Assembly (NCBI RefSeq): GCF_014250685.1
Contig: NZ_JACFAJ010000006.1
Coordinates: 1,235,303-1,299,302, forward strand
Length of the DNA stretch: 64,000 bases
Reading direction: 5' to 3'
Source: Cetobacterium sp. 2A
GTDB lineage: Bacteria > Fusobacteriota > Fusobacteriia > Fusobacteriales > Fusobacteriaceae
Part shown: piece by piece, positions 8,849 to 16,804 of the stretch
How the letters are laid out: each line of letters starts with the position of its first letter
Position numbering within the stretch: the stretch's first letter is position 1
The notes under the pieces: model-generated
Databases searched by the model: none
What the model saw: only the letters and a program-made list of their open reading frames with translations
What the model was told of the DNA's origin: nothing
Translations under genes and position numbers: made by a program

Positions 8849-9054
8849 TTAGACAACTCCTCTAAGAATTTCTCCATCGAATAAATAGTACCATTGTAAT
8901 CAACAACTGGTGCACTCATAATTCTAGCTTTACTAGCAATTATCATAAGAGTTTTAACATCATCAATATATTCAAAATTTATATTTTTATTAGTTAGTAT
9001 ATTTTTTAGTGTTTCACATTTAGAGCAATTTTCTTTTCCATATATTTTAATCAT
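8845..9054 (-). CDS. NrdH/glutaredoxin-like redoxin for ribonucleotide reductase
   Basis: This 69-residue thioredoxin-fold protein carries the redox motif C10-S-K-C13 after a short first strand (MIKIYG). It also has the cis-Pro segment SAPVVDYNG, as in NrdH and short glutaredoxins. It is the first gene of the ribonucleotide reductase operon and overlaps nrdA by 4 bases. It most likely re-reduces the C-terminal CxxC of NrdA. Whether it takes electrons from thioredoxin reductase or glutathione is not evident. Confidence 0.85.
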   Translation of the reverse strand: MIKIYGKENCSKCETLKNILTNKNINFEYIDDVKTLMIIASKARIMSAPVVDYNGTIYSMEKFLEELSK

Positions 9055-9071
9055 AAGTCCCTCCGTTTAAA

Positions 9072-9126
9072 ACAATATATAGTGTTATCACTTTAAAATA
9101 TTACTACATATTGTAAAAAATAGCAA
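9072..9126 (-). promoter_or_regulatory. nrd promoter with paired NrdR-like boxes
   Basis: On the minus strand the -35 TTGCTA (9121-9126) and -10 TAATAT (9098-9103) are 17 bp apart. Two related 14-bp boxes flank the -10: 9072-9085 (ACAATATATAGTGT) and 9101-9114, which matches it in 12 of 14 positions on the reverse strand, separated by 15 bp. Paired boxes of this kind bind NrdR, which represses ribonucleotide reductase genes when dATP is high. No nrdR gene is in the window. Confidence 0.7.
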
Positions 9127-9169
9127 GTTTAAAATATACTAAAATTGTATCTAAAGAATATTTTTTAAT

Positions 9170-9196
9170 AAAAAAGTCCCCTCGTATAAGGGGACT
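9170..9196 (-). terminator. Terminator of the PBP1A gene
   Basis: An 8-bp stem AGTCCCCT (9175-9182 with 9189-9196) with a 6-nt loop is followed by a U run when read leftward. It lies just after the PBP stop codon. Confidence 0.85.
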
Positions 9197-9201
9197 AAAT
9201 T

Positions 9202-11358
9202 TTAATCTCTTCTGAAAAGTCTATTGAAAATAGAATCATTTTTTATAGTACTTTCAGGAGCTGGTGCTTCTTCAATTTCTTGAACTGTATCAATAGAATT
9301 ATTTGAATTATAAATAAGACCACTGATTCCAGAAGAGTACTTAGAATTATATTCTATTTCCATTTTACCTCTTCTAAGTAAAAATTCTTTACTACCATTA
9401 TCATTTGAAATAAGACCACTTTTAGCATCTAAAGTTTCAAGAATAAGTTCTCCACTTTTAATGTAGTTATCCATAAATGCAAATTTTCCTGGTGTATATA
9501 GATTTTGATCGATTAAGGCCTGATAATACTCTGCCCAGAGTGGAGCAACAAGCCCACCACCAGTAACATTGTTGACAGGAGTATTATTATCATAACCGAT
9601 ATATATTGTAGTAACATATTCAGGAGTTATACCGGCAAACCAAGTTGTTCTAGACTCGTTGGTAGTACCTGTTTTTCCACCTTGTTCTATAGGATTTCCA
9701 TTCTTATCTTTAACAGCTGACCTTCTACTTGTACCAGCTTTTACAGAGTTTTTAAGCATATGAGTCATAAGAGAAATATTTAGTGAGTCAAATCTCTTTT
9801 CTGATTTTTGAGCATCACGATAAATTGTATTTCCGTATCTATCATCAATTTTTAAAACTATAGTAGGTTCAATAGAGTATCCACCATTCGAAAAAATAGC
9901 ATAACTTTTAGCCAATTCTAAAGGTGAAGCCTCAAAAGATCCTAAAGCTGCAGTTAAGTTATCTGGAATTGTAAAAGTTCCATTTGATTTAGTAACAGTA
10001 TCTTTAAGTTTTTTAGTACCAACTTTTTCTAAAAGTTTAATAGAAACAAGATTTTGTGATTTATCAAAACCATCCATTAGAGTAATTTTATTATAGAAAA
10101 TATTACCAAAGTTTCTAGGAGCCCATTTTCCGTATAAAGTTTTAGAATCTTCTACGATTAAATTCATTTCGTATCCTAAATCTAAAGCAGAGAAATAAAC
10201 AAACGGTTTAAAAGATGAACCAAGTTGTCTTTTAGCCATAGTAGCCCTGTTAAAATTTCCAGTTTTAAAATTTTTACCTCCAACAATACTAACTATATTT
10301 CCATTTTTAGAATCAATAGTTACCATTGCACCTTGAAGTCTAGAATTTTTTTTCAAAGCATTATAATTTTCGAAAGTTTCTTTCGCAACTTTTTGCATAT
10401 TCATATCTAAAGTTGTATGAACTTTAAGTCCACCAGTATATATAAGGTTAGGATCAAAGTTTTTTAATAAAAACTCTTCAACCATATCAGTAAAATCTGG
10501 AGCATTAAAGTCTATTTTTGTATTTGCTTTGTTGTATATAACTGTGGTATTTTTATCTAACTTAAAGTTTTTTGGGAGTTTACTTTCATTTAAAAACTTT
10601 TGATTTATTGCCTCTTCATATTCTGCATCAGTAATAAATCCATATTTTTTCATTTGAGCAAGTATAAGTTTTTGACGTTGTAAAGATTTATCTAAGTTAG
10701 TTCTTGGATTATAAAGCTCTGGTCTATTAGGAATTCCTGCAAGTACAGCAGCTTCAGCAAGATTAATTTTAGAAATATCTTTTCTAAAGAAAGTATGTGC
10801 TGCGGTTTTTATACCGTAAGCACCTCCACCAAAATAAATTTCATTTAGATATTTTTCCAAAATTTCATTTTTAGTATATCTTTTTTCAATTTCTAAAGTT
10901 ATAATTGCTTCTTTAATTTTTCTAGAAATTTTCTTTTCATGACTTAAAAAAGCATTTCTAGAAAGTTGTTGAGTCAAAGTACTTCCACCTTGAGCCGCTC
11001 TACCGGCTTTAAGATTGACAAGTGCTGAACTTATAAGTCTAGCTGGATCTATTCCATGATGTGAATAAAATCTACGATCCTCTATTGCTAAAAAAGCATT
11101 TTTCATATTCTCAGGAATCTCTTCTATTTTAGCGGGATCTCTAACTTCTCTATAAATTACATCTATTACTTGACCGTTTTTATCATAAATAGTAGTAGGT
11201 AGTGATGGAGCATAGTTTTCTACAAGAGCAGTAACGTCAGGAAGTTCATTAGAGTATTTATTAAATATAAACCAAACACCTACTAAAACAGCAAGAAATC
11301 CCAAGAGTATTGTAACTAATAGAGATTTAAATAGAAATTTTAATATTTTTTTAAACAT
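9202..11358 (-). CDS. Class A penicillin-binding protein (PBP1A family)
   Basis: This 718-residue bifunctional peptidoglycan synthase has one N-terminal membrane anchor (about 10-34). The glycosyltransferase 51 domain carries catalytic E93 in IEDRRFYSHHG and the QGGSTLTQQL motif at 123-132. The transpeptidase domain has SxxK at S381-K384, SQN at 434-436 and KTG at 562-564. All active-site motifs are intact, so it should polymerise glycan strands and cross-link peptides in the periplasm. A GGAGATAGG site supports the start. The C-terminal 80 residues are low-complexity and acidic. The downstream terminator is adjacent. Confidence 0.93.
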   Translation of the reverse strand: MFKKILKFLFKSLLVTILLGFLAVLVGVWFIFNKYSNELPDVTALVENYAPSLPTTIYDKNGQVIDVIYREVRDPAKIEEIPENMKNAFLAIEDRRFYSHHGIDPARLISSALVNLKAGRAAQGGSTLTQQLSRNAFLSHEKKISRKIKEAIITLEIEKRYTKNEILEKYLNEIYFGGGAYGIKTAAHTFFRKDISKINLAEAAVLAGIPNRPELYNPRTNLDKSLQRQKLILAQMKKYGFITDAEYEEAINQKFLNESKLPKNFKLDKNTTVIYNKANTKIDFNAPDFTDMVEEFLLKNFDPNLIYTGGLKVHTTLDMNMQKVAKETFENYNALKKNSRLQGAMVTIDSKNGNIVSIVGGKNFKTGNFNRATMAKRQLGSSFKPFVYFSALDLGYEMNLIVEDSKTLYGKWAPRNFGNIFYNKITLMDGFDKSQNLVSIKLLEKVGTKKLKDTVTKSNGTFTIPDNLTAALGSFEASPLELAKSYAIFSNGGYSIEPTIVLKIDDRYGNTIYRDAQKSEKRFDSLNISLMTHMLKNSVKAGTSRRSAVKDKNGNPIEQGGKTGTTNESRTTWFAGITPEYVTTIYIGYDNNTPVNNVTGGGLVAPLWAEYYQALIDQNLYTPGKFAFMDNYIKSGELILETLDAKSGLISNDNGSKEFLLRRGKMEIEYNSKYSSGISGLIYNSNNSIDTVQEIEEAPAPESTIKNDSIFNRLFRRD

Positions 11359-11389
11359 ATCCTATCTCCAATTTTCGTAATAGCTACTT

Positions 11390-12436
11390 TTATTTTTGTG
11401 TTTTTTGTCTTAATTGTCCACAAGCTCCATCAATATCAGTACCTTTTTCTCCTCTGATAGTAACGTTAACTTTTCTAAAGTCTTTTAAATAGTTATAAAA
11501 CTTGTCTGTTTTCTTTTGAGATGGTCTTTCAAATCCTTTACCTTCAACTGGATTACAAGGAATCAGATTTAAAATGTGATCAAAACTATGCATGAAATCA
11601 GCTAAAGCAGCAGCATCATTTTCAGAAGTATTGAAATCATTAATTAAAATATATTCAAAAGAAATTCTTCTCTTAGTTTGCTTCTGATACTCTTGAAGTA
11701 TCGTAAATAAATCATCTAACGGATACTTTTTATTTATAGGCATAATTTGATCTCTTTTTTCGTTTATAGCAGTATGTAAAGATATTGCAAGTTCTACAGG
11801 AATTTTTTCTTCAAGTAATCTTTCGATTCCAGGAACAATTCCAGAAGTAGATATTGTAATTCTTCTTTTTGAAACGTTCACACCATTTTCACTTGATAAA
11901 ATATCAATAGCTTTTAAAACATTATCAAGGTTAAGAAGTGGTTCACCCATTCCCATGAAAACAATATTGTTGATTTGTTGACCTTGATTTAAAAGTCTTC
12001 TTTCGATAGTATAGAATTGATTTACAATTTCACTAACTGTAAGATTTCTAACAAATCCACCCATTCCAGTTGCACAGAAATCACATTTAACAGCACATCC
12101 AACTTGAGAAGACATACAAATTGTAATTCTTTCCTTATGCTTTAAAATAACAGTTTCAATTGTATTTCCATCATCTAATTTAAATAAAAACTTTTCAGTT
12201 TTATCTCTCTTAGAAACTTGATGTTTTAAAAGATTTAAAAATGGGATGTAAGCATTTTCAATTAAAGTTTCTCTATCTTTTAATGATATATTAGTCATTT
12301 CATTTAAGTCTCTAACGATTTTTTGATGAAGCCAAGTGAAAATTTGTTTTCCGTAGAACTTTTTCATTCCAAGGCTAACAATATATTCTTGTAGCTCTTT
12401 TTCATTTAAGTTTAACAAATTAGTTTTGTTTGACAT
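11390..12436 (-). CDS. rlmN: 23S rRNA (adenine-2503-C2)/tRNA (A37) methyltransferase
   Basis: This 348-residue radical SAM methylase has the CxxxCxxC cluster motif at C114, C118 and C121 (CAVKCDFC) and ATGMGG after it. MGMGEPLLN marks the SAM-binding GEP-like motif. A C-terminal Cys in GACGQL is the methyl-carrying residue typical of RlmN. The length matches the family. It methylates C2 of A2503 in the peptidyl-transferase centre and of A37 in some tRNAs. A GGAGG site precedes the ATG. It lies between the PBP1A and AlaX-like genes on the same strand, possibly one transcript. Confidence 0.95.
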   Translation of the reverse strand: MSNKTNLLNLNEKELQEYIVSLGMKKFYGKQIFTWLHQKIVRDLNEMTNISLKDRETLIENAYIPFLNLLKHQVSKRDKTEKFLFKLDDGNTIETVILKHKERITICMSSQVGCAVKCDFCATGMGGFVRNLTVSEIVNQFYTIERRLLNQGQQINNIVFMGMGEPLLNLDNVLKAIDILSSENGVNVSKRRITISTSGIVPGIERLLEEKIPVELAISLHTAINEKRDQIMPINKKYPLDDLFTILQEYQKQTKRRISFEYILINDFNTSENDAAALADFMHSFDHILNLIPCNPVEGKGFERPSQKKTDKFYNYLKDFRKVNVTIRGEKGTDIDGACGQLRQKTQK

Positions 12437-12489
12437 TTTTCCTCCGAATTATTAAGATTAAGTCTTATTATACCAGAAAAAACAATCGA

Positions 12490-13611
12490 TTACAACTTTA
12501 AAAAGTTTTCTAAAACATCAAGAATATAGCTTTCCTTAATGGTTCCTTTAATATTACCCCTTGTAGAATTTCCTCCACCTTTAATATTATTATTTAAAGA
12601 GCAAATATAATTAACAAAACTTTTACAATCAATCAAATTAGATGAAATAAGAGCAGTTTCATCAGTTAGTCCTATAAAAACATATTTAGAAATATCTATT
12701 TTAGAAACTAAATTATTAATAACACCTAATTTCCCATAATAAACAATAACAGAAATATCACTCATAAAAATTGGATTAGAAATAAGTTTTTCAAATAAAA
12801 CATTAGTAAATTCCAAAGTAACACTTTTTAACTCTTGTTCTAGTCTCTTATTCTCACTCAATGACTTATTAACCATAGAAAGAACTTCATAATCTTGGCA
12901 ACTAAACATATGATTTAAAGTTTTAATCGTACTATTTTTTTCATTATAATCTAAAATAGCTCTATCACCAGATAAAAAATAAAATCTAGTATAACTTCCT
13001 TTCACCTTTTCCCATCCAACTATTTTAAATACTTTAATATCTTTTATATTTTCTACATGATAACCAGCACAAGCGCTTACATCTATCCCCTCAATTTCAA
13101 TAATTCTAACATCTTCTTTTATCTTTGAACTAATTTTTTTTCTAAGAGTAGTAAGCTCATTTGCTTCATCCATAGGTAAAACACTAACCAAAATATGAGA
13201 TCCATTAGTTATAAAATCATTAACTTTCTTTTCCAATTCAAATATAACCTCTGAAGAAATCAATGTAATATCTAAGTCTACAGTAGAATATGTCTCTGTC
13301 ATCCTAAAACCAACAGTATTTAACTCATAATCATTAAAAGCAATTGCAGAAAATAAATGCTGAGCAGTGTGCTGAACGGCAATATCCAATTGTCTCTTTA
13401 AATCAATAGTATAATTATGAACTCCTAAAGAAATCTCCTTTTCAACAAAAATAATATTATCATCTAAAACTTCTTCTATCTTAACATCTCCAATAAATCC
13501 CCTATCACCTAATTGACCACCTTTTCCATCGGGATAAAAAATATTTTCTTCTACAATAATTTTATAATAATTCTTCTCTTTAAAACAAGATAAAACAGTT
13601 ATATTATTCAT
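12490..13611 (-). CDS. AlaX-type alanyl-tRNA editing protein with DHHA1 domain
   Basis: The 373-residue protein corresponds to the editing part of alanyl-tRNA synthetase. An N-terminal AlaX-like barrel has the GGQLGDRG motif near 31-38. The zinc-site residues are H81 and H85 (HTAQH), C181 and H185 (CAGYH). A C-terminal DHHA1 domain contains GGGNSTRGNIKG. There is no aminoacylation domain. Such proteins hydrolyse mischarged Ser- or Gly-tRNA(Ala) in trans. A GGAGGG site precedes the start. It neighbours two tRNA genes, but neither is tRNA(Ala). Confidence 0.9.
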   Translation of the reverse strand: MNNITVLSCFKEKNYYKIIVEENIFYPDGKGGQLGDRGFIGDVKIEEVLDDNIIFVEKEISLGVHNYTIDLKRQLDIAVQHTAQHLFSAIAFNDYELNTVGFRMTETYSTVDLDITLISSEVIFELEKKVNDFITNGSHILVSVLPMDEANELTTLRKKISSKIKEDVRIIEIEGIDVSACAGYHVENIKDIKVFKIVGWEKVKGSYTRFYFLSGDRAILDYNEKNSTIKTLNHMFSCQDYEVLSMVNKSLSENKRLEQELKSVTLEFTNVLFEKLISNPIFMSDISVIVYYGKLGVINNLVSKIDISKYVFIGLTDETALISSNLIDCKSFVNYICSLNNNIKGGGNSTRGNIKGTIKESYILDVLENFLKL

Positions 13612-13689
13612 ATAAAACCCTCCCTGAAATAAATCATGATACTAAATTATAATTTTAAGATTCAATAATTGCAACATAAAAAAATATTG

Positions 13690-13718
13690 TTGACAAAAGC
13701 CCTGAAATAGTATAATAT
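13690..13718 (+). promoter_or_regulatory. Promoter of the tRNA-Leu/tRNA-Ser unit
   Basis: TTGACA at 13690-13695 is followed by TATAAT at 13711-13716. The spacer is only 15 bp; an overlapping TAATAT at 13713-13718 gives 17 bp. The position, about 16 bp upstream of the first tRNA, fits a short 5' leader. Confidence 0.65.
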
Positions 13719-13733
13719 AGCCATTGTAAGCAT

Positions 13734-13819
13734 GCCTGAGTGGCGGAATGGTAGACGCGACGGACTCAAAATCCGTTTCTTTCAGTAGAGTAAGGGTTCG
13801 AGTCCCTTCTTAGGCACCA
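13734..13819 (+). tRNA. tRNA-Leu (anticodon CAA)
   Basis: The 7-bp acceptor stem GCCTGAG pairs with CTTAGGC (one wobble). The anticodon stem ACGGA/TCCGT holds the loop CTCAAAA, reading anticodon CAA. There is a long variable arm and a T-arm with GGTTCGAGTCC, and CCA is encoded at 13817-13819. All class II tRNA features are intact. Confidence 0.96.
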
Positions 13820-13834
13820 TAAACATAAAATAAT

Positions 13835-13920
13835 GGTAGAGTGACCGAGTGGCTAAGGAGCACGCCTGGAACGCGTGTAGAGCAATAGCTTCGTGGGTTC
13901 AAGTCCCACCTCTATCGCCA
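13835..13920 (+). tRNA. tRNA-Ser (anticodon GGA)
   Basis: The acceptor stem GGTAGAG pairs with CTCTATC (one wobble). The anticodon stem CACGC/GCGTG holds the loop CTGGAAC, reading anticodon GGA. A long variable arm, GGTTCAAGTCC T-arm and encoded GCCA end complete the molecule. It follows tRNA-Leu by 15 bases, so both share a promoter and terminator. Confidence 0.96.
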
Positions 13921-13925
13921 GATAT

Positions 13926-13970
13926 AAAAATAATCCCTTCTTAATTTTAAGAAGGGATTTTTGCTTTTAT
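13926..13970. terminator. Bidirectional terminator between tRNA-Ser and pcp
   Basis: A perfect 12-bp stem (13932-13943 with 13948-13959) with loop ATTT has a T run on one side and an A run on the other. It therefore serves both the tRNA unit and the convergent pcp operon. Confidence 0.88.
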
Positions 13971-13981
13971 GTATTTATTTT

Positions 13982-14623
13982 TTAAAACTCAGCTCCACCA
14001 ACTAATTTTAGATCAGAATCATGGTTCTTAATAGCCTTGATACATGCAATTAAAGATTTTGTTATTCTTGATGTTTCCATGTATGGAACATTTTTTTTAT
14101 CTATAACTTGCTCAGGAATATAAGGGACATGGATAAATCCACCCTTTTTAGCAATTTTATTTTTAGCGATATTATAAAGTAAAGCATACATTATATGATT
14201 ACATACAAAGGTTCCAGCAGTATTTGAAACAGATGCAGGACATCCATCTTTATGCATTTCTGCTACCATAGCTTTAATTGGTAATGTAGTAAAATAAGCA
14301 CTTTCACCATCTTCATAAATTGCATTATCTATTGGTTGATTTCCTTCATTATCTTTAATTCTAGCATCATCTATATTTATTGCTACTCTTTCAACAGTCA
14401 TATCAAATCTTCCACCAGCTTGTCCAACACAAAGTATAACGTCTGGATTAGTTTCTTTTGCTGCCTTTACCATTACATCAACTGATTTATTAAAAACAGT
14501 AGGTATTTGAACTTTTATAATTTCGACATCTTCAACCATAGAGGGAATAGCTTTTACTGCTTCCCATGCTGGATTTATACTCTCTCCTCCAAAAGGATCA
14601 AAACCTGTTATTAAAATTTTCAT
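13982..14623 (-). CDS. pcp: Pyrrolidone-carboxylate peptidase (pyroglutamyl-peptidase I)
   Basis: This 213-residue cytoplasmic cysteine peptidase removes N-terminal pyroglutamate from peptides. The catalytic triad is clear: E79 in TVERVAIN, C141 in [11 protein letters not shown] and H165 in GFIHVPY. The N-terminal [10 protein letters not shown] is characteristic. The length is normal. It is the last gene of a three-gene leftward operon after the DUF969 and DUF979 membrane proteins, a pairing found in many bacteria. Context suggests the membrane pair moves 5-oxoproline or pyroglutamyl peptides, which is inference. Confidence 0.95.
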   Translation of the reverse strand: MKILITGFDPFGGESINPAWEAVKAIPSMVEDVEIIKVQIPTVFNKSVDVMVKAAKETNPDVILCVGQAGGRFDMTVERVAINIDDARIKDNEGNQPIDNAIYEDGESAYFTTLPIKAMVAEMHKDGCPASVSNTAGTFVCNHIMYALLYNIAKNKIAKKGGFIHVPYIPEQVIDKKNVPYMETSRITKSLIACIKAIKNHDSDLKLVGGAEF

Positions 14624-14639
14624 AAATTCCTCCTAATTT

Positions 14640-15554
14640 TTAAAATGCTAAGAAATACATTAAGAACATCTGAACAATTAATAATGTGATAGCTATTGGT
14701 AATTGTGTAGCAATCACACCGTTTTTATTTTTCATTTCTAATATTGCAACTGGAACAACATTGAAATTAGCTGCCATAGGTGTAAGTAGTGTTCCGCAAT
14801 AACCTGAAGTAAGTCCCAAAGCTCCAACAACTGCTGGATTAGCGCCGATGTTTACTAAGAAAGGTAATCCGATACCTGCAGTTATAACCGCAAAAGCTGC
14901 GAATGCGTTACCCATAATCATTGTAAATACTGCCATTCCAATACAGTAAATAACAATACCTGCTATTTTACTTCCTTCAGGAACAACTCCAGCCATCATA
15001 GTCGCAATAACTGCTCCTACACCAGCTTTTGTAAATAAGGCTCCAAGCGATCCTAAAAGTTGTGGTAGAATAACAGCTGCTCCCATTTGCTGAAGTAATC
15101 TAGAACTATCATAAGGAATATATTTAGGACTCTCTTTAGTATAATACATAGTTAAAATAAGTGCAACAAAAGCTCCAAGCCCTAATCCAACTAATCCACC
15201 CAATGGAGTAAACTGAGCTACAGAAAAAGCAACAATTCCAATACTTAAAGCAGGTATAAATATTTTATTTCCAATTTTCTCACTTTGCTCTTCTCTATAT
15301 TTCTCATCAGAGTTTGTTTGAGATCCAAAAGTTACATTACGAGTTACAGTTAAAGTTCCCATAACTAATAGTAATCCACCAACTAAAGCAGGATTTAACA
15401 TTGGTCCAAAAATAAATATTGTTCCAAAAATTGTCCAAAATAATGATGTACCATATCTTTTTTTATGAGTTTTATCTAAGAATGCATATACACCCGTTGT
15501 AATAGAAACTAATCCAGCTGCTATATACATTATTTCTAATATCGTCTTAACCAT
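14640..15554 (-). CDS. DUF979 family membrane protein
   Basis: The 304-residue protein is almost entirely hydrophobic with eight to ten predicted membrane helices, many glycines and a PMAANFNVVPVAILEMKNKNG-like segment near the C-terminus. It matches the DUF979 family, which occurs with DUF969 and Pcp. It begins 12 bases after the DUF969 stop and ends 16 bases before pcp, so the three are one operon. Its fold resembles permeases of the ion-transporter type. Transport of pyroglutamate-containing substrates is a hypothesis from context only. Confidence 0.82.
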   Translation of the reverse strand: MVKTILEIMYIAAGLVSITTGVYAFLDKTHKKRYGTSLFWTIFGTIFIFGPMLNPALVGGLLLVMGTLTVTRNVTFGSQTNSDEKYREEQSEKIGNKIFIPALSIGIVAFSVAQFTPLGGLVGLGLGAFVALILTMYYTKESPKYIPYDSSRLLQQMGAAVILPQLLGSLGALFTKAGVGAVIATMMAGVVPEGSKIAGIVIYCIGMAVFTMIMGNAFAAFAVITAGIGLPFLVNIGANPAVVGALGLTSGYCGTLLTPMAANFNVVPVAILEMKNKNGVIATQLPIAITLLIVQMFLMYFLAF

Positions 15555-15566
15555 ATGTATATCCCC

Positions 15567-16232
15567 CTATCTTTTCTTGTCAGTTTTATTAATTTTTCTA
15601 TCTAGCATCATGTTTTGAATTAAAGATAATACGACAGTAATTATTGCTACTGGAATTGAAGCTTTAGAAACAGAATATGGTATTACCTCTATTCCTAATT
15701 CTTGGAATGTTCCAACTATCAATAAAACACCTGCTGATGCAACGAAAACATTTTGTCCGAAGAAGTTTCCATAGTTTTCAACAGAGTTTGCAACTGCTTT
15801 TATCTTATCATCAATATCTTCAGTGACCTCATACTTCTTTTCAGCAGCACCTTTAGCCATTGGATAGATAAGTGGTCTTATAAATTGCACGTGTCCTCCA
15901 AGTCTTATAGACATGGCTGAAGCGATGATTCTTATTACCATATAAAAACTTAGAACTCTTCCAGCAGTTGCACCTTCTAATTTGCTGATACACTTAGCTG
16001 CTCTTTCACGAAGACCGTTTCTTTCTAAAATTCCAACTACTGCAAGAGTAATAAGGAAAAGAGACATATATCTAGTTTGAACAAAAGCTGTTCCTAAAGT
16101 AGATAATATTTCCACGAAATCTAAACCTGATACAAATCCTGTTGCCAATCCAGCTATAAGAACTATAGCTATAGTATCTAATTTTAAATAAAAACCAAGA
16201 ATAATAATCAGAACTCCTATTAATTTAATCAT
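15567..16232 (-). CDS. DUF969 family membrane protein
   Basis: The 221-residue protein has about five hydrophobic helices, with conserved-looking RLGGHVQFIRPLIYPMA and ENYGNFFGQNVFVA segments in the middle that resemble DUF969. A GGGAGG site precedes the ATG. It is the first gene of the DUF969-DUF979-pcp operon. A TTGACA (complement at about 16287-16292) and TAAAAT pair with an 18-bp spacer gives a plausible leftward promoter. It is probably half of a two-component permease with DUF979. The substrate is unknown. Confidence 0.82.
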   Translation of the reverse strand: MIKLIGVLIIILGFYLKLDTIAIVLIAGLATGFVSGLDFVEILSTLGTAFVQTRYMSLFLITLAVVGILERNGLRERAAKCISKLEGATAGRVLSFYMVIRIIASAMSIRLGGHVQFIRPLIYPMAKGAAEKKYEVTEDIDDKIKAVANSVENYGNFFGQNVFVASAGVLLIVGTFQELGIEVIPYSVSKASIPVAIITVVLSLIQNMMLDRKINKTDKKR

Positions 16233-16308
16233 TTTTCCTCCCTTTTAAAAAACAAATTAACTTATTTTATTACATGATGTGTACATTTGTCAAATTTATA
16301 AGAAATTG

Positions 16309-16342
16309 AAGATTTTGAAAATCTTATAATTTGTGGTATAAT
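16309..16342 (+). promoter_or_regulatory. Promoter and palindromic operator of the cyclotransferase gene
   Basis: An extended -10 (TGGTATAAT, TATAAT at 16337-16342) lies 16 bp after TTGAAA (16315-16320). A 17-bp palindrome AAGATTTTGAAAATCTT at 16309-16325 covers the -35, the position of a repressor operator. It could also influence the divergent DUF969 operon. The regulator is not encoded next to it. Confidence 0.55.
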
Positions 16343-16374
16343 ATCAAAAACCCAAATTTTTTAGGAGGTATAAT

Positions 16375-16779
16375 ATGAAAATATTCGTATACGGAAGTTT
16401 AAGAGAGGGATTTTATAACTTCGACATATATATACATGAAAACGCAAAAAAAATTGAAATGGGAGAAATAAAGGGGAAACTTTACGCTATAAAAGATAAG
16501 GAATATCCAGCTCTTTTAGAAGGTGAGGAGACTGTAAAAGGTGAAATAATTACCTTAAAAGATTGCGATATAGAATCGATGGATTCTATGGAAAATTATT
16601 TTGGTGAAAACAATCCAAATAATGAATACAATAAAGTTTTAATGGATATCAAAAATTTAGAAACTGGAGAGATAGAAAAACTTAACGTGTATGTTTACAA
16701 TACTACCAATCCAGATTTTAATTTTGAAAACCTTACATATATTCCATCGGGAGATTGGAAAGAATATAAAAATAGCTGA
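16375..16779 (+). CDS. Gamma-glutamylcyclotransferase-like (AIG2/GGCT) protein
   Basis: This 134-residue protein has the family hallmark YGSLREG at residues 5-11, which forms the substrate-binding loop. An acidic segment (PALLEGEETVKGEI) has Glu residues that could be the catalytic base. GGCT enzymes release 5-oxoproline from gamma-glutamyl amino acids. It is divergent from an operon with pyroglutamyl-peptidase, the other common source of 5-oxoproline, which supports a shared theme. The exact substrate cannot be read from the sequence. AGGAGG precedes the ATG. Confidence 0.8.
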   Translation: MKIFVYGSLREGFYNFDIYIHENAKKIEMGEIKGKLYAIKDKEYPALLEGEETVKGEIITLKDCDIESMDSMENYFGENNPNNEYNKVLMDIKNLETGEIEKLNVYVYNTTNPDFNFENLTYIPSGDWKEYKNS

Positions 16780-16803
16780 TGCATACGCATCAGCTATTTT
16801 TTA
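16771..16803. terminator. Bidirectional terminator overlapping the cyclotransferase stop
   Basis: A 12-bp perfect stem (16771-16782 with 16787-16798) with loop ATAC and a following T run overlaps the TGA stop at 16777-16779. It serves both convergent genes. Confidence 0.88.
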
Positions 16804-16804
16804 C

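Noticed and set aside
9072..9114. AT-rich dyads of the nrd region as a Fur or FNR site
   Set aside because: Their sequence and paired spacing around the -10 fit NrdR boxes better than a 19-bp Fur box or TTGAT-N4-ATCAA.
13734..13920. tRNA pair as an attachment site
   Set aside because: Both tRNAs are intact, no 3' duplication is seen and flanking genes are chromosomal.
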